NCBI GenBank assembly: GCA_930367205.1
Contig: OV884011.1
Span: 119,099,866-119,163,865 of the forward strand
Source: Acanthosoma haemorrhoidale
Taxonomy: Eukaryota; Arthropoda; Insecta; Hemiptera; Acanthosomatidae
Length of the DNA stretch: 64,000 nt
Reading direction: 5' to 3'
Positions 12,556-21,295 of the stretch are shown one piece after another. Below the pieces are notes generated by a model. That model worked only from the letters and a program-made list of their open reading frames with translations, was not told where the DNA came from and made no database searches. The position numbers and the translations under genes are program-made. How positions within the stretch are numbered: position 1 is the stretch's first letter; the number at the start of each line of letters is the position of its first letter.

Positions 12556-12949
12556 ACTAAACCGCGCCCGCCATTTTCAAAATAATAAGAAAACAGCCAT
12601 CTACAATTAACTGTAGGATTGAATTAGAAAATATAGCTTCCGACTAGCCCGGGTCAACGACCAGTATTCCTACATAATACTAGATTTTAATATGAAATTA
12701 CAGTATTTTTTTTGAAAATTTAGCGGGCCTTCAAAAGGGAGAAATAAATCGAAACGGGGTCAGTGTCAGAGAATTTCACTGTTAGGGCCTACGGCGTCTC
12801 CTAGCTGACGCCATATCCCGCATTTAGATTTTCGCTAATAAAGACCTAACTCCGGCGGAATCGGTCTGATATCATTTTCAAATATTAGTAAAAAATGGTT
12901 AACCTTGTAGAAAAAATCAATGATAGTGAGAAAAATTCGTTATACTCAC

Positions 12950-13060
12950 AAATAAAAGTTTTAGCTGTCAGTTAAGACGAGCGATGGGTAAACGAGTCCC
13001 TGTCCAGTGAGCGTCGAAGCTGTTGTGAGGCTAGAGCCAGTTGCCGCGCAGGCGTAGTCG
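12950..13060 (-). promoter_or_regulatory. Putative untranslated first exon and promoter region of the HMGA-like gene
   Basis: This stretch is clearly less AT-rich than its surroundings and on the minus strand ends in a good donor (TTTATTT|GTGAGTATA, exon end at 12950). That would fit the untranslated exon required by the acceptor at 10975-10974. No TATA box or start site can be fixed by eye. Confidence 0.35.
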
Positions 13061-14225
13061 GCAGATGTAATGTCCCTTTCGTTCGAGACAGATGCCCTAC
13101 AGGCACAAAAGGACCCTTCCCCATTTATCACACTTTGAATATTAACGTATTTTTCCTTTGGCGGGTAACGTCTTTTCTTAACACCTAATACCTGCTATTG
13201 TTTATTAGATAACTTCGGAAATGTTTATTTACTACGGACACAAAAGATGAAACTCAAAAGTATATTTAATAACGTTTTTTTAACTGTAAAAAATTGGACT
13301 GTTGGAAAATTATTTTCGAAATAAAACTTAAAGTTTCTCAATAATTTTGAAACGATGAACGCTTCTATTCAGTCAGATTATCTTTATGTCATTGATGATC
13401 AAGCCAAATTTAAATTTTATTTTTTTAAATTTGATAACATATGAAAAAGAAACTTACTTTGGACATTCACATTTTGAATATTAACGTATTTCTACTATGT
13501 TGGCTTACGTATTAACTAACTACCTTTTATCTATTATTTCATCTATGTACAAGGTAGATTATGTGTATTTTATTAAATTAATGTTTTTTACTACAATAAA
13601 GAAAGCTGAAATTTAATGTTACTATTATAAATAATAGTAGGTAGGACTTATACCACAATAATAATTTAATCTTGTCCAATGAAATTTGATCAACGTTTCA
13701 GCTGTCTGCGATTTAATTTATAAAATAGATATTTACGTAAAAATTTATATGGTTGTATGAAAATTATTTCCAAAATAAAATTTTTATTCTCTCTTTAATT
13801 ATTTTTTAGCATTAGTATATCATTTTCAAACAATCAAATTTCACCTATTCATAAGGTTATCAACTTTTTACAGTAAGAAGGACACAAATAAATAGAAAAA
13901 AAAATATCGCAAATATTGTAATAATAATACACCATATGATAAATGCAGCATAAAACATTTTATATTGTAATTTGTCATGGGGTCATGGCACTGGCCATCA
14001 TCGTCACTCATGTCCTGAGCGTCTGTGGCTCTCTTGCTCTCTACCATTGCTAAAAGGTCAGAGAGGGAGACGGGGGCAGCTCAGGGAAGTTCGATAACAT
14101 AATATAAAAATGAAAACAGGGCAATGTTTTATTGTTGTCTTAACACACAGTCTAAATTTTCATCGCCATTTAAACATAATCTTAGTTTGATAATTTTGCA
14201 ATTTAACTTGACTGAGTTGAGAGAC
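13061..14225. other. Intergenic AT-rich sequence with one short shared fragment
   Basis: Mostly AT-rich with no gene. Positions 13975-14062 are GC-richer and, on the minus strand, share a block (GACGCTCAGGACATG and flanks) with 36525-36600, so a small repeat fragment is present. Nothing else is recognised. Confidence 0.4.
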
Positions 14226-14672
14226 CACCTCAAATAAAACAGAAGAAAGAAAGAAAAGAAGGATCCCAAAAAAAAAAAATCTTACAAATTGAGTAAGTGC
14301 AGTGCAATCATTTTATCATGTTACCCTAGAGAAAAATGTTGACATGCATAGAACCGTAAGTTGTACTTATCGAGAGAAGAGATCAAGAGACCAAGCTCTG
14401 ATCTTTGCGACTGAAAAGGAGGTAAATAGGAGAAATGTTTAGGAAAGGAAAAAGGTGGCTGTTTCTTATGACAGTCGAGAAGAAGCCTCGTGTGCAGATG
14501 TTGAATGAATTTCTGGCTCCAATAACCATTGAAGTTAGAACAATTCCGATAGCACAATGCGGGCACAACAAGGGGAGGTTTTTTCCCATATGCCTAAACA
14601 AGGTTAGACGAGAGCTGGTCTTTGCGCACGTGAATGGAGCAGGTCGCTCATGCTGATGTTCACGACTCAACA
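14226..14672 (+). repeat. Left member of a diverged direct-repeat pair flanking the retrovirus
   Basis: From CACCTCAAATAAAAC to the GATGTTCACGACTCA region this segment aligns with 23929-24445 in the same orientation. Shared blocks include TTGAGTAAGTGC, GAGAAGAGATCAAGA, GGAGGTAAATAGGAGAAATG and CAGATGTTGAATGAAT. The left copy lacks about 80-100 bases present in the right one. The copies could be LTRs of an older element or two copies of one repeat; divergence and indels show they are old. Confidence 0.6.
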
Positions 14673-16014
14673 TGCCACCAGCTCTGAAATACTGCTTCAG
14701 TGAGAAGACTCGAGAAAGTTACCTATTAGATAGGAAGAGAGCAAAGCTTGATGACGGTCCTAGCAGAGATAGTGACCCCAGCCCCTGGGAAAACAGGTCA
14801 GTACAATTTGGCATCGAGGACCGTACCTAGCTCCTAAAACCGACGGACATTGCCAGTCAGACATTCATCAGGCAGATGAACCGTATATAGTAGTTGAACA
14901 TACGGATTCAGAGGTACGAGTTAGGATTGAGCAGCAGGAAGGTAAATCCTCAGGTGACGCAGAAGATTTGGATGCTAAATGGCAAGGAGATAATTAGAAT
15001 GCTGCACCATAATCAGAATCTAGATGATGAAGAAATTTTAGCAGCACCGACAGCCACCAGTCCAGACCAAGGCAGTGGATATGGCGCCTGAGAGTTCAGA
15101 TAACGTACGCACAACATCAGGAAGGATCAGCAGAAGAAGAACGTCGGAGCCCAACAGCAGCTCCACGAGAAGGGGTATATTGTAGGCGGGATCAGCTAAG
15201 TCGATCTAGGTTAGCTCAGACCATTGACGGGGAAATACCGAAGTTAATTATAGGATTGACGAGGTTGGCACTGGCATAAGCCTTGATCCAAATAAAGGGG
15301 GTCATTGCTTTTCTTAAGCAATTCTTAAGGAGGGAGATGATCGGTGAGGACGACGTCGCAGTGTTCTTGGATAGTCCGACGATGAAGCAGCAGATGCAGG
15401 GAAGGAAGATGATATTCTAAATCTGAATGGGGATGAGGAACAAGCTGACGCTCGCCCAGCTGCCTGAGTATCAGATCCGAGGATACAAGATTGTATGATG
15501 CCGCAAGTGTGACATGGATTGGTAGATCCGCCCGCCATCGTCTGTATGATGGGAAGTGGACAATTTCGGCAAAGATCTATTTCACAGAGTATGCCTGACG
15601 TTCCATTGCTGTCAAGGATATTAAACAACCAAATATTATGCTCGGCTTTGCAAAAGGTACACACGAGCGGACGAGTTGAAACAGGCGATTTTGTGGGGTC
15701 AGAAACACCACATGCAAGTCAGATGATCGAAATGGCCTTTGTGAGTGGAGGGGCAATTTTTGGTACGGGTGCCGGGCCTGTGAGTGCGCACAGTCAAACG
15801 AGGGTGTGAAGTGTTCTCCAGAATTCATATTCTATGATTAGCAAAGTCGAATAGCTTGGTTAACTTAGGAAACTCATTAGATGGCGGGTGGTTTTAAAAC
15901 TCAAGATTCATAATCCAAGTTTTGGATTGTTAATGAAAATAGCAGAAAATCAGCCAAGTCACTGACATTCAATTCTTCCGAGAGAGCCTAAATAGCATTC
16001 TTATGAGTGGCGAC
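14673..16014 (+). mobile_element. Left internal part of the older element interrupted by the retrovirus
   Basis: Less AT-rich than the flanks, with broken open frames (14894-15091, 15519-15809) rich in Gln/Asp/Gly but with no domain I recognise. Its position between the direct-repeat copies suggests it is internal sequence of that element. The intact retrovirus begins directly at 16015. Confidence 0.4.
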
Positions 16015-16243
16015 AGATAGAGAGGCCATCTGCCAGCTGCAACACCTGCAAGATTGCACTTCATCAGCAAAGCTTATCAAGTCTCAGCTCCTATATATCA
16101 TTCCTCTTATCCTCTCACGTCCACTTCCTTCTGTACTGTTACTAGGCCCGTCACTCTGACATTTATTATCAATTATAGTTTATGTTTGTAAAGTTCAAAT
16201 AAATCTTTTTAAAAACTCCTTCTGGTCTTATCAAGATTTAACT
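16015..16243 (+). repeat. 5' LTR of the endogenous retrovirus
   Basis: 229 bp, identical by eye to 22785-23013. It starts AGATAGAGAGG and ends AAGATTTAACT. It contains TATATA at 16092-16097, plausible as a promoter element, and AATAAA at 16198-16203 as polyadenylation signal. The right end abuts the primer-binding site. Confidence 0.93.
16092..16097 (+). promoter_or_regulatory. TATA-like element in the 5' LTR
   Basis: TATATA within CTCCTATATATCATT, about 100 bases before the polyadenylation signal. This arrangement fits a short U3-R-U5 LTR. Function is inferred from position only. Confidence 0.4.
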
Positions 16244-16260
16244 GGCGCCCGAACAGGGAC
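16243..16260 (+). other. Primer-binding site complementary to tRNA-Lys
   Basis: TGGCGCCCGAACAGGGAC directly follows the LTR (its first T may be shared). This 18-mer is the known binding site for the 3' end of animal tRNA-Lys(UUU), the same primer used by HIV-1; tRNA-Lys priming is also known among gypsy-type elements. Confidence 0.92.
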
Positions 16261-16465
16261 CTTGGCAGCAACTTTGAGACATTGGAAGAATCTCCCCATT
16301 CCGCGATCACCGCCGTCTGGCTAGGCAAGACCCAAGACATCAGCTGGTGTATTTTAATACACATCACCGAGGCTCTGACCACTCATTTGTTACTATCTAC
16401 GAGACGCCAGAGGAGAAGAAGAAGAGGACTTTACACAACAGAAGACATCAATTGGTAATATAACT

Positions 16466-17641
16466 TTGTACACATTTTACATGCCATTAACAGACAGACT
16501 AAACATTAACCGAAACATCCCCGAATTAGACGAAAATATGGCTACTAACAACCACATTATTTCAACCACAGACTTAAAACTAATACCGGAATTTGACGGA
16601 AACCCAAGCCACTTGATTAAATTCATAAATAAAATAAATTTCGTGGCCAATAACATATGCACAATAGACAACCCACACTGTGAATACAATACAAAACAAT
16701 TACTTGGACACGCCACTAACAAACTTGTAGGACCGGCAGAACATTGCGGATTACGAAATTATAACACGTTACAAGAATTAATTCAAGAATTAAAAAATCA
16801 ATTCCGCGATGACAAGTCGACACTACAGTCAATGGACGAAATTTTACAAATCAGACCTTACAAGAATGAACACCCCGTAAACTATGTAGACAGAGTATTA
16901 CTCCTTCGAGACGAACTAGAAGGACGAGTATTTACGGACGATAGATTAAATGACGAACAAAAATTAACCGAACTAAAAATATACGACAGACAAATAACGC
17001 ATCACTGTACGAAACAATTTGACAAAGATTTAGAATTTTTCCTAAACCACACGGACTACACAAACTTAAGGGACTTAAAAAGGGCAGTTAAGACAGTCGC
17101 TGTGAGAATAATAGAACGTTCTTACGGAGAACGCTCTCACAGCAGACCACAACAACAAAACTCGAAATCACAACAATATGCCCCAAGACAAACACAAACA
17201 CCACCTAGCACCGGTTATAAAGGCAAAAATTTTGACCCTTATTACTATGAGCGAAAACGCGAACAATCAAATCAGTACCAACAACCACAAACCTTTCCCA
17301 ATAACGAACGCCATTACAACAAACCCCAATATAATTCAGACAAACCCAACAATTTTAATTATTCTCGTGATCCTAATGCACGATACAATCAGCCGTGGCA
17401 ACCACGAGAACAAAACGAGTACTTCAATAAACAACAACTAGCTTTACCTGCAATACCACAACAACAACAAACAGTTTCAATGCGGACAGTCAGTAACCGC
17501 GTACACCATACCGAACTAGAAGACAAAGACTTATACATACAAGAATTACAGGACCAATTACAATCACTCGAAACAAAATATGACCATTTTTTAGAACCAG
17601 GACCAAGCGATCACAAACCACCCGACCAGAATACCAATTAA
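16466..17641 (+). CDS. gag: Gag polyprotein of the endogenous retrovirus
   Basis: 391 codons open from ATG at 16466 to TAA at 17639; a second in-frame Met at residue 25 could also serve as start. The first ~210 residues are a helical capsid-like region including PEFDGNPSHLIKFINKINF, the position of the FxG..... motif of Gypsy gag. The C-terminal third is rich in Gln, Asn, Pro, Tyr and Arg. No CCHC zinc knuckle is present, as is usual for errantivirus gag, and basic Arg/Gln-rich segments may bind RNA instead. Near the end (codons 375-376) lies the slippery heptamer for entry into the protease frame. The product would assemble particles in the cytoplasm. Confidence 0.88.
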   Translation: MYTFYMPLTDRLNINRNIPELDENMATNNHIISTTDLKLIPEFDGNPSHLIKFINKINFVANNICTIDNPHCEYNTKQLLGHATNKLVGPAEHCGLRNYNTLQELIQELKNQFRDDKSTLQSMDEILQIRPYKNEHPVNYVDRVLLLRDELEGRVFTDDRLNDEQKLTELKIYDRQITHHCTKQFDKDLEFFLNHTDYTNLRDLKRAVKTVAVRIIERSYGERSHSRPQQQNSKSQQYAPRQTQTPPSTGYKGKNFDPYYYERKREQSNQYQQPQTFPNNERHYNKPQYNSDKPNNFNYSRDPNARYNQPWQPREQNEYFNKQQLALPAIPQQQQTVSMRTVSNRVHHTELEDKDLYIQELQDQLQSLETKYDHFLEPGPSDHKPPDQNTN

Positions 17642-18462
17642 ACCATACGGACACTTTACCGAAACTAAAATATTTTACTGGCAAGACTTGGCTGATTGAT
17701 GCGGGATCATCAAAAAATTATATTCACCCATGTTCTTTACCCGAAGGAACTAAAATCATTTCGGAAGACTTCGTGATGAAAACCCCTACAGGGAGAGCCG
17801 AGGGAACTCAGAGTGCTCTAATAGATCTTTATCCCCTGATTGGAATTTCTGCGAAGGCAAAATTTTTAGTATACCCGTTTAGTAATAAATTCAACATTTT
17901 ATTAGGATACGAGACAATGCGAAATTTAAACATAAAAATTAACTGTCAAAATAATGAAATAATAATAAATAAAATAAAATTTAAATTAGAAAACGAAACT
18001 TTAGTAGACAATAACAATAGTAATAATAATAGTAATAATAATAATAATAATAGTAATAATAAATTAAAAAATAAAAGGGACCAAACATACCCGGAAATAA
18101 ACAAAAATAAAAGGGACCAAACATACCCGGAAATAAACAAAAACAAAAGGGACCAAACATACCCGGAAAATAATAAAAATAATAAAATTAATAATAACAA
18201 TAAACTTAATAATAATAATAAATCTAACAATAATAATAATAAATCAAAAGAAAAGAACGAACAATACTATATTGATGACAAACAAACAATTAAACAATTA
18301 ATTCGAACAGACCATATTGACGATAACACAACTGACCAATTAGTAAATCTAATAAGCAATTATGGAGAAATACTAAAAACAGACAATGAACAATTAAGAG
18401 CGACTAACTTACTAAAACACAAAATCGTGACAAAAAACGAAAATCCATGCCTACACACGTAA
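17584..18462 (+). CDS. pol: Pol, protease part (-1 frame relative to gag), ends at a premature stop
   Basis: The frame is open from 17584 (after a TGA) to TAA at 18460-18462 and overlaps gag by 58 bases. It holds a retropepsin-type aspartic protease: active site LIDAGSS with the Asp at 17698-17700, and the second-half motif ILLGYETM near 17898-17922. The middle residue of the D-(S/T)-G triad is Ala here. Downstream lies a long Asn/Lys-rich low-complexity linker (18000-18250) with three in-frame copies of a 12-residue repeat. The frame then runs into the start of the RT region but ends 32 bases after the RT frame opens. In related elements protease and RT are one ORF, so this stop looks like a break caused by a one-base change of length near 18446-18452, or a sequence error. 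Confidence 0.8.
   Translation, partial: PFFRTRTKRSQTTRPEYQLNHTDTLPKLKYFTGKTWLIDAGSSKNYIHPCSLPEGTKIISEDFVMKTPTGRAEGTQSALIDLYPLIGISAKAKFLVYPFSNKFNILLGYETMRNLNIKINCQNNEIIINKIKFKLENETLVDNNNSNNNSNNNNNNSNNKLKNKRDQTYPEINKNKRDQTYPEINKNKRDQTYPENNKNNKINNNNKLNNNNKSNNNNNKSKEKNEQYYIDDKQTIKQLIRTDHIDDNTTDQLVNLISNYGEILKTDNEQLRATNLLKHKIVTKNENPCLHT
17587..17593 (+). promoter_or_regulatory. Slippery heptamer for -1 ribosomal frameshifting (T TTT TTA)
   Basis: The heptamer is in the correct phase for gag (CA-T TTT TTA, codons 375-376) and lies 45 bases before the gag stop codon. The -1 frame is open from 17584 and continues into the protease domain. The same heptamer is the known slippery site of HIV-1. I found no strong downstream hairpin by eye. 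Confidence 0.75.
18070..18177 (+). repeat. 36-bp in-frame tandem repeat, three units, in the pol linker
   Basis: Three consecutive units of about 36 bases, each encoding a KNKRDQTYPEIN-like 12-mer; the third unit has small changes. On both sides are AAT/AAC-rich runs coding for poly-Asn. The period is a multiple of three, so the frame is kept. Confidence 0.85.
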
Positions 18463-21295
18463 TTACCGATACCCTGTACAATTTAAAGAACAAATAAATA
18501 ACGAGGTGACAAACTTACTGAAAAACAACATAATACGTAAAAGTAACTCCCCCTACAATTCCCCAGTATGGATAGTCCCCAAGAAAATGGACGCATCCGG
18601 ACAAAAGAAAGTCAGGATGGTTATAGACTATCGAAAACTTAACGACATGACAATCAATGACAAATACCCACTACCTAACATTGAAGACTTACTAAACAAA
18701 TTACAAAACGCGAAAATATTTTCGACCATTGATTTGGCATCCGGATTCCACCAAATTGAAATAATGGATCCTGATTCCATTGCCAAGACAGCGTTTAGTA
18801 CAGAAGACGGACATTACGAATACTTACGAATGCCCTACGGACTTTGTAACGCCCCACCGACATTTCAAAGAGCTATGGACATGATGATAGCAAATATCCC
18901 AAACGCCATGATTTACATAGACGACATAATCATATACTCTAACACAATACAGGAACATTTAGAACACCTTGAAAACATATTTAGAAAACTAAAAGAACAC
19001 GCACTTTCCATTCAATTAGACAAGACAGAATTCTTCAAAAATGAAATCCCCTTCTTAGGATACATAGTTACCCCCGACGGACTAAAAACTAACCCAAAAA
19101 AAGTAGAAGCAATTACAAAATTACCATATCCAAATAGTGAAAAAACAACCAGACAATTCCTTGGAATGACCGGATATTATCGAAAATTTATAAAAAATTA
19201 CGCGAAGATAACCAAACCCATATCAAAATCCCTACAAACTAAAACATACGAGACAAAAGAAATCAAAGAGGCCTGTGACACATTAAAAACTCTCATGACT
19301 AACTCCCCGATACTAGCCTACCCTGACTGGAATCGAACTTTTTACTTAACGACAGACGCAAGCGACAAGGCCATCGGCTCGGTACTTTCTCAGAAAGATA
19401 AAGACGGGACAGAACACCCTGTAGCGTTCGCCTCACGAGTACAACAGCCTCCCGAGATAAATTACTCAACGATAGAGAAAGAACTATTAGCAATTGTCTG
19501 GTCGACACACCATTTCAAACCATACTTGTACGGTACGAAATTCCAACTACTGACTGACCATAAACCACTAAAGTGGATATATACAATGAAGAACGGTAAC
19601 ACACGCATTATGAAATGGGTGTGGAAACTTCAGGAATTCGAATTTGACGTTACTCACATTGACGGAAAAACGAATAAAGTAGCTGACTTACTTTCGCGAC
19701 AAAATGAAAATTTACCTTTAAATCACATAACAGAAGAAGACAATATAGACAACATAATTGACCAACCAATAGACAATACTCAAGCACTAGACGAAATACT
19801 TAATGAACTCAATGACTTAGACCAAATAGAATTAGACAGACTTAGTACTTGTAGAGCGACTATACATTCACAACAATCATCCAATGAACAGGTTTGGATT
19901 GTAGACAATGACAAAAACATAAATATTGAAAAATACCAAATAATCGTAAAAAAGGGTCCAAAAGAAATAAAATTCACTAAACCATTTAATAAACATAGAC
20001 ATGAAATTATACTTGATGACGTAAATGACTTACAAACACTAATAGAACAAGTAATTAGACCGAAAATCACATACGGAATATACTGCGAACCAAATATCCC
20101 ATTACTTCAACCATGGTACGATGAAATGTTCAAAGAATTTTCAAAACTGATACAAGACTCATACCAGACTGTAAAATTAAAAAGATACAAAAATTTTGTA
20201 ACCGACATCACGGACAAAGACGAACAAATAGAAACAATAAACAACTATCACATAGGAAAGACATCCCACAGAGGAACTATTGAGACTTATGACAAACTGA
20301 GAAAACTGTACTACTTCCCACTGATGAAAGAAACAATAAACGACTTCATTAACAAATGTACGACATGCAAAAAGACTAAATACGAACGAAATCCCATAAA
20401 AGCAAAATACATGGTAACACCAACACCAAACAAACCATTTGAAGACTTGATGATAGATACACTACATTTCGACAAAAAATACATCGTGACAATAATCGAC
20501 ACATTTTCCAAAAAACTATTTACACACATAATATCTGCTGTGACAGGAATCAACATCTGTGACACTATTAAACTTTACTTGACATACTATCCCACACCAA
20601 CATCAATGAAAATGGATAATGGAAAAGAATACAAAAACAACCTAGTATTAAATTTTTTGCAGACAAATGAAATTGAACCAATCTATACGACCCCAGGAAA
20701 TCCCAACTCACTAGGACTACTTAATAGAGCACACAGTACACTAATAGAACTATTACGAACACTCAATTACAAAGACTTAACGAACAAATCATTAACTAAC
20801 AGACTAATGCTAGCAACAATAGCATATAACAATGCTTTAAACTCTAAACTAAATATGACACCAGACGAAATAACATTCGGAATAACAAAAAGACCTGACC
20901 AACAAATAGAAATAAAAGAACAATACGTACAAAAATATCATGACGAAAAAAACATAATACACGAAATAACTAGAAACAAAATTATAAACGAAAAAGAAAA
21001 TAGGACAGAAACACTAAATAAAAATCGCGAAAATCCACCCGAAATAAATGATGACCAAATATTCATAAGAACAACCCATCACCGCAAATACAATAATCCC
21101 TACAGACCCGTAGTATTGTACAAAGACAGAAACGAAACAAACAAAGCACACGTTAATAGAATCAAAAGACCACGTAAACAACACTTGAGACCGAGACCAA
21201 ACATTACTGTTTCAGAAGGAGAAGATGGATCCTACTCGGACAGTACTAATCCAGACACTTCTATGGACATTGACATATACTATGACAGTGACTGA
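18431..21295 (+). CDS. pol: Pol, reverse transcriptase-RNase H-integrase part
   Basis: The frame is open from 18431; the first Met at 18506 is not a likely natural start. Numbering from that Met: RT palm motifs include LPNIEDLL, STIDLASGFHQI and the catalytic YIDD at residues 137-140; RNase H begins with TTDASDKAIGSVLSQ near residue 280; a Gypsy-type integrase follows, with a zinc-binding HHCC module (His 582, His 588, CTTC near 618-621) and a catalytic core. The core shows Asp 651 (MIDTLHF) and Asp 704 (MDNGKEY), but the third acid expected 35 residues later is Asn 740. RT and RNase H look intact. The ORF overlaps env by 71 bases. It is separated from protease by the frame break at 18446-18462. 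Confidence 0.9.
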   Translation, partial: QKTKIHAYTRNYRYPVQFKEQINNEVTNLLKNNIIRKSNSPYNSPVWIVPKKMDASGQKKVRMVIDYRKLNDMTINDKYPLPNIEDLLNKLQNAKIFSTIDLASGFHQIEIMDPDSIAKTAFSTEDGHYEYLRMPYGLCNAPPTFQRAMDMMIANIPNAMIYIDDIIIYSNTIQEHLEHLENIFRKLKEHALSIQLDKTEFFKNEIPFLGYIVTPDGLKTNPKKVEAITKLPYPNSEKTTRQFLGMTGYYRKFIKNYAKITKPISKSLQTKTYETKEIKEACDTLKTLMTNSPILAYPDWNRTFYLTTDASDKAIGSVLSQKDKDGTEHPVAFASRVQQPPEINYSTIEKELLAIVWSTHHFKPYLYGTKFQLLTDHKPLKWIYTMKNGNTRIMKWVWKLQEFEFDVTHIDGKTNKVADLLSRQNENLPLNHITEEDNIDNIIDQPIDNTQALDEILNELNDLDQIELDRLSTCRATIHSQQSSNEQVWIVDNDKNINIEKYQIIVKKGPKEIKFTKPFNKHRHEIILDDVNDLQTLIEQVIRPKITYGIYCEPNIPLLQPWYDEMFKEFSKLIQDSYQTVKLKRYKNFVTDITDKDEQIETINNYHIGKTSHRGTIETYDKLRKLYYFPLMKETINDFINKCTTCKKTKYERNPIKAKYMVTPTPNKPFEDLMIDTLHFDKKYIVTIIDTFSKKLFTHIISAVTGINICDTIKLYLTYYPTPTSMKMDNGKEYKNNLVLNFLQTNEIEPIYTTPGNPNSLGLLNRAHSTLIELLRTLNYKDLTNKSLTNRLMLATIAYNNALNSKLNMTPDEITFGITKRPDQQIEIKEQYVQKYHDEKNIIHEITRNKIINEKENRTETLNKNRENPPEINDDQIFIRTTHHRKYNNPYRPVVLYKDRNETNKAHVNRIKRPRKQHLRPRPNITVSEGEDGSYSDSTNPDTSMDIDIYYDSD

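Noticed and set aside
18070..18177. CRISPR-like array
   Set aside because: Three contiguous in-frame 36-bp units without unique spacers; it is a coding tandem repeat.
17946..18230. 94-codon Leu-rich minus-strand open frame
   Set aside because: It is the antisense shadow of the AAT/AAC-rich pol linker; the Leu runs come from the low-complexity DNA.
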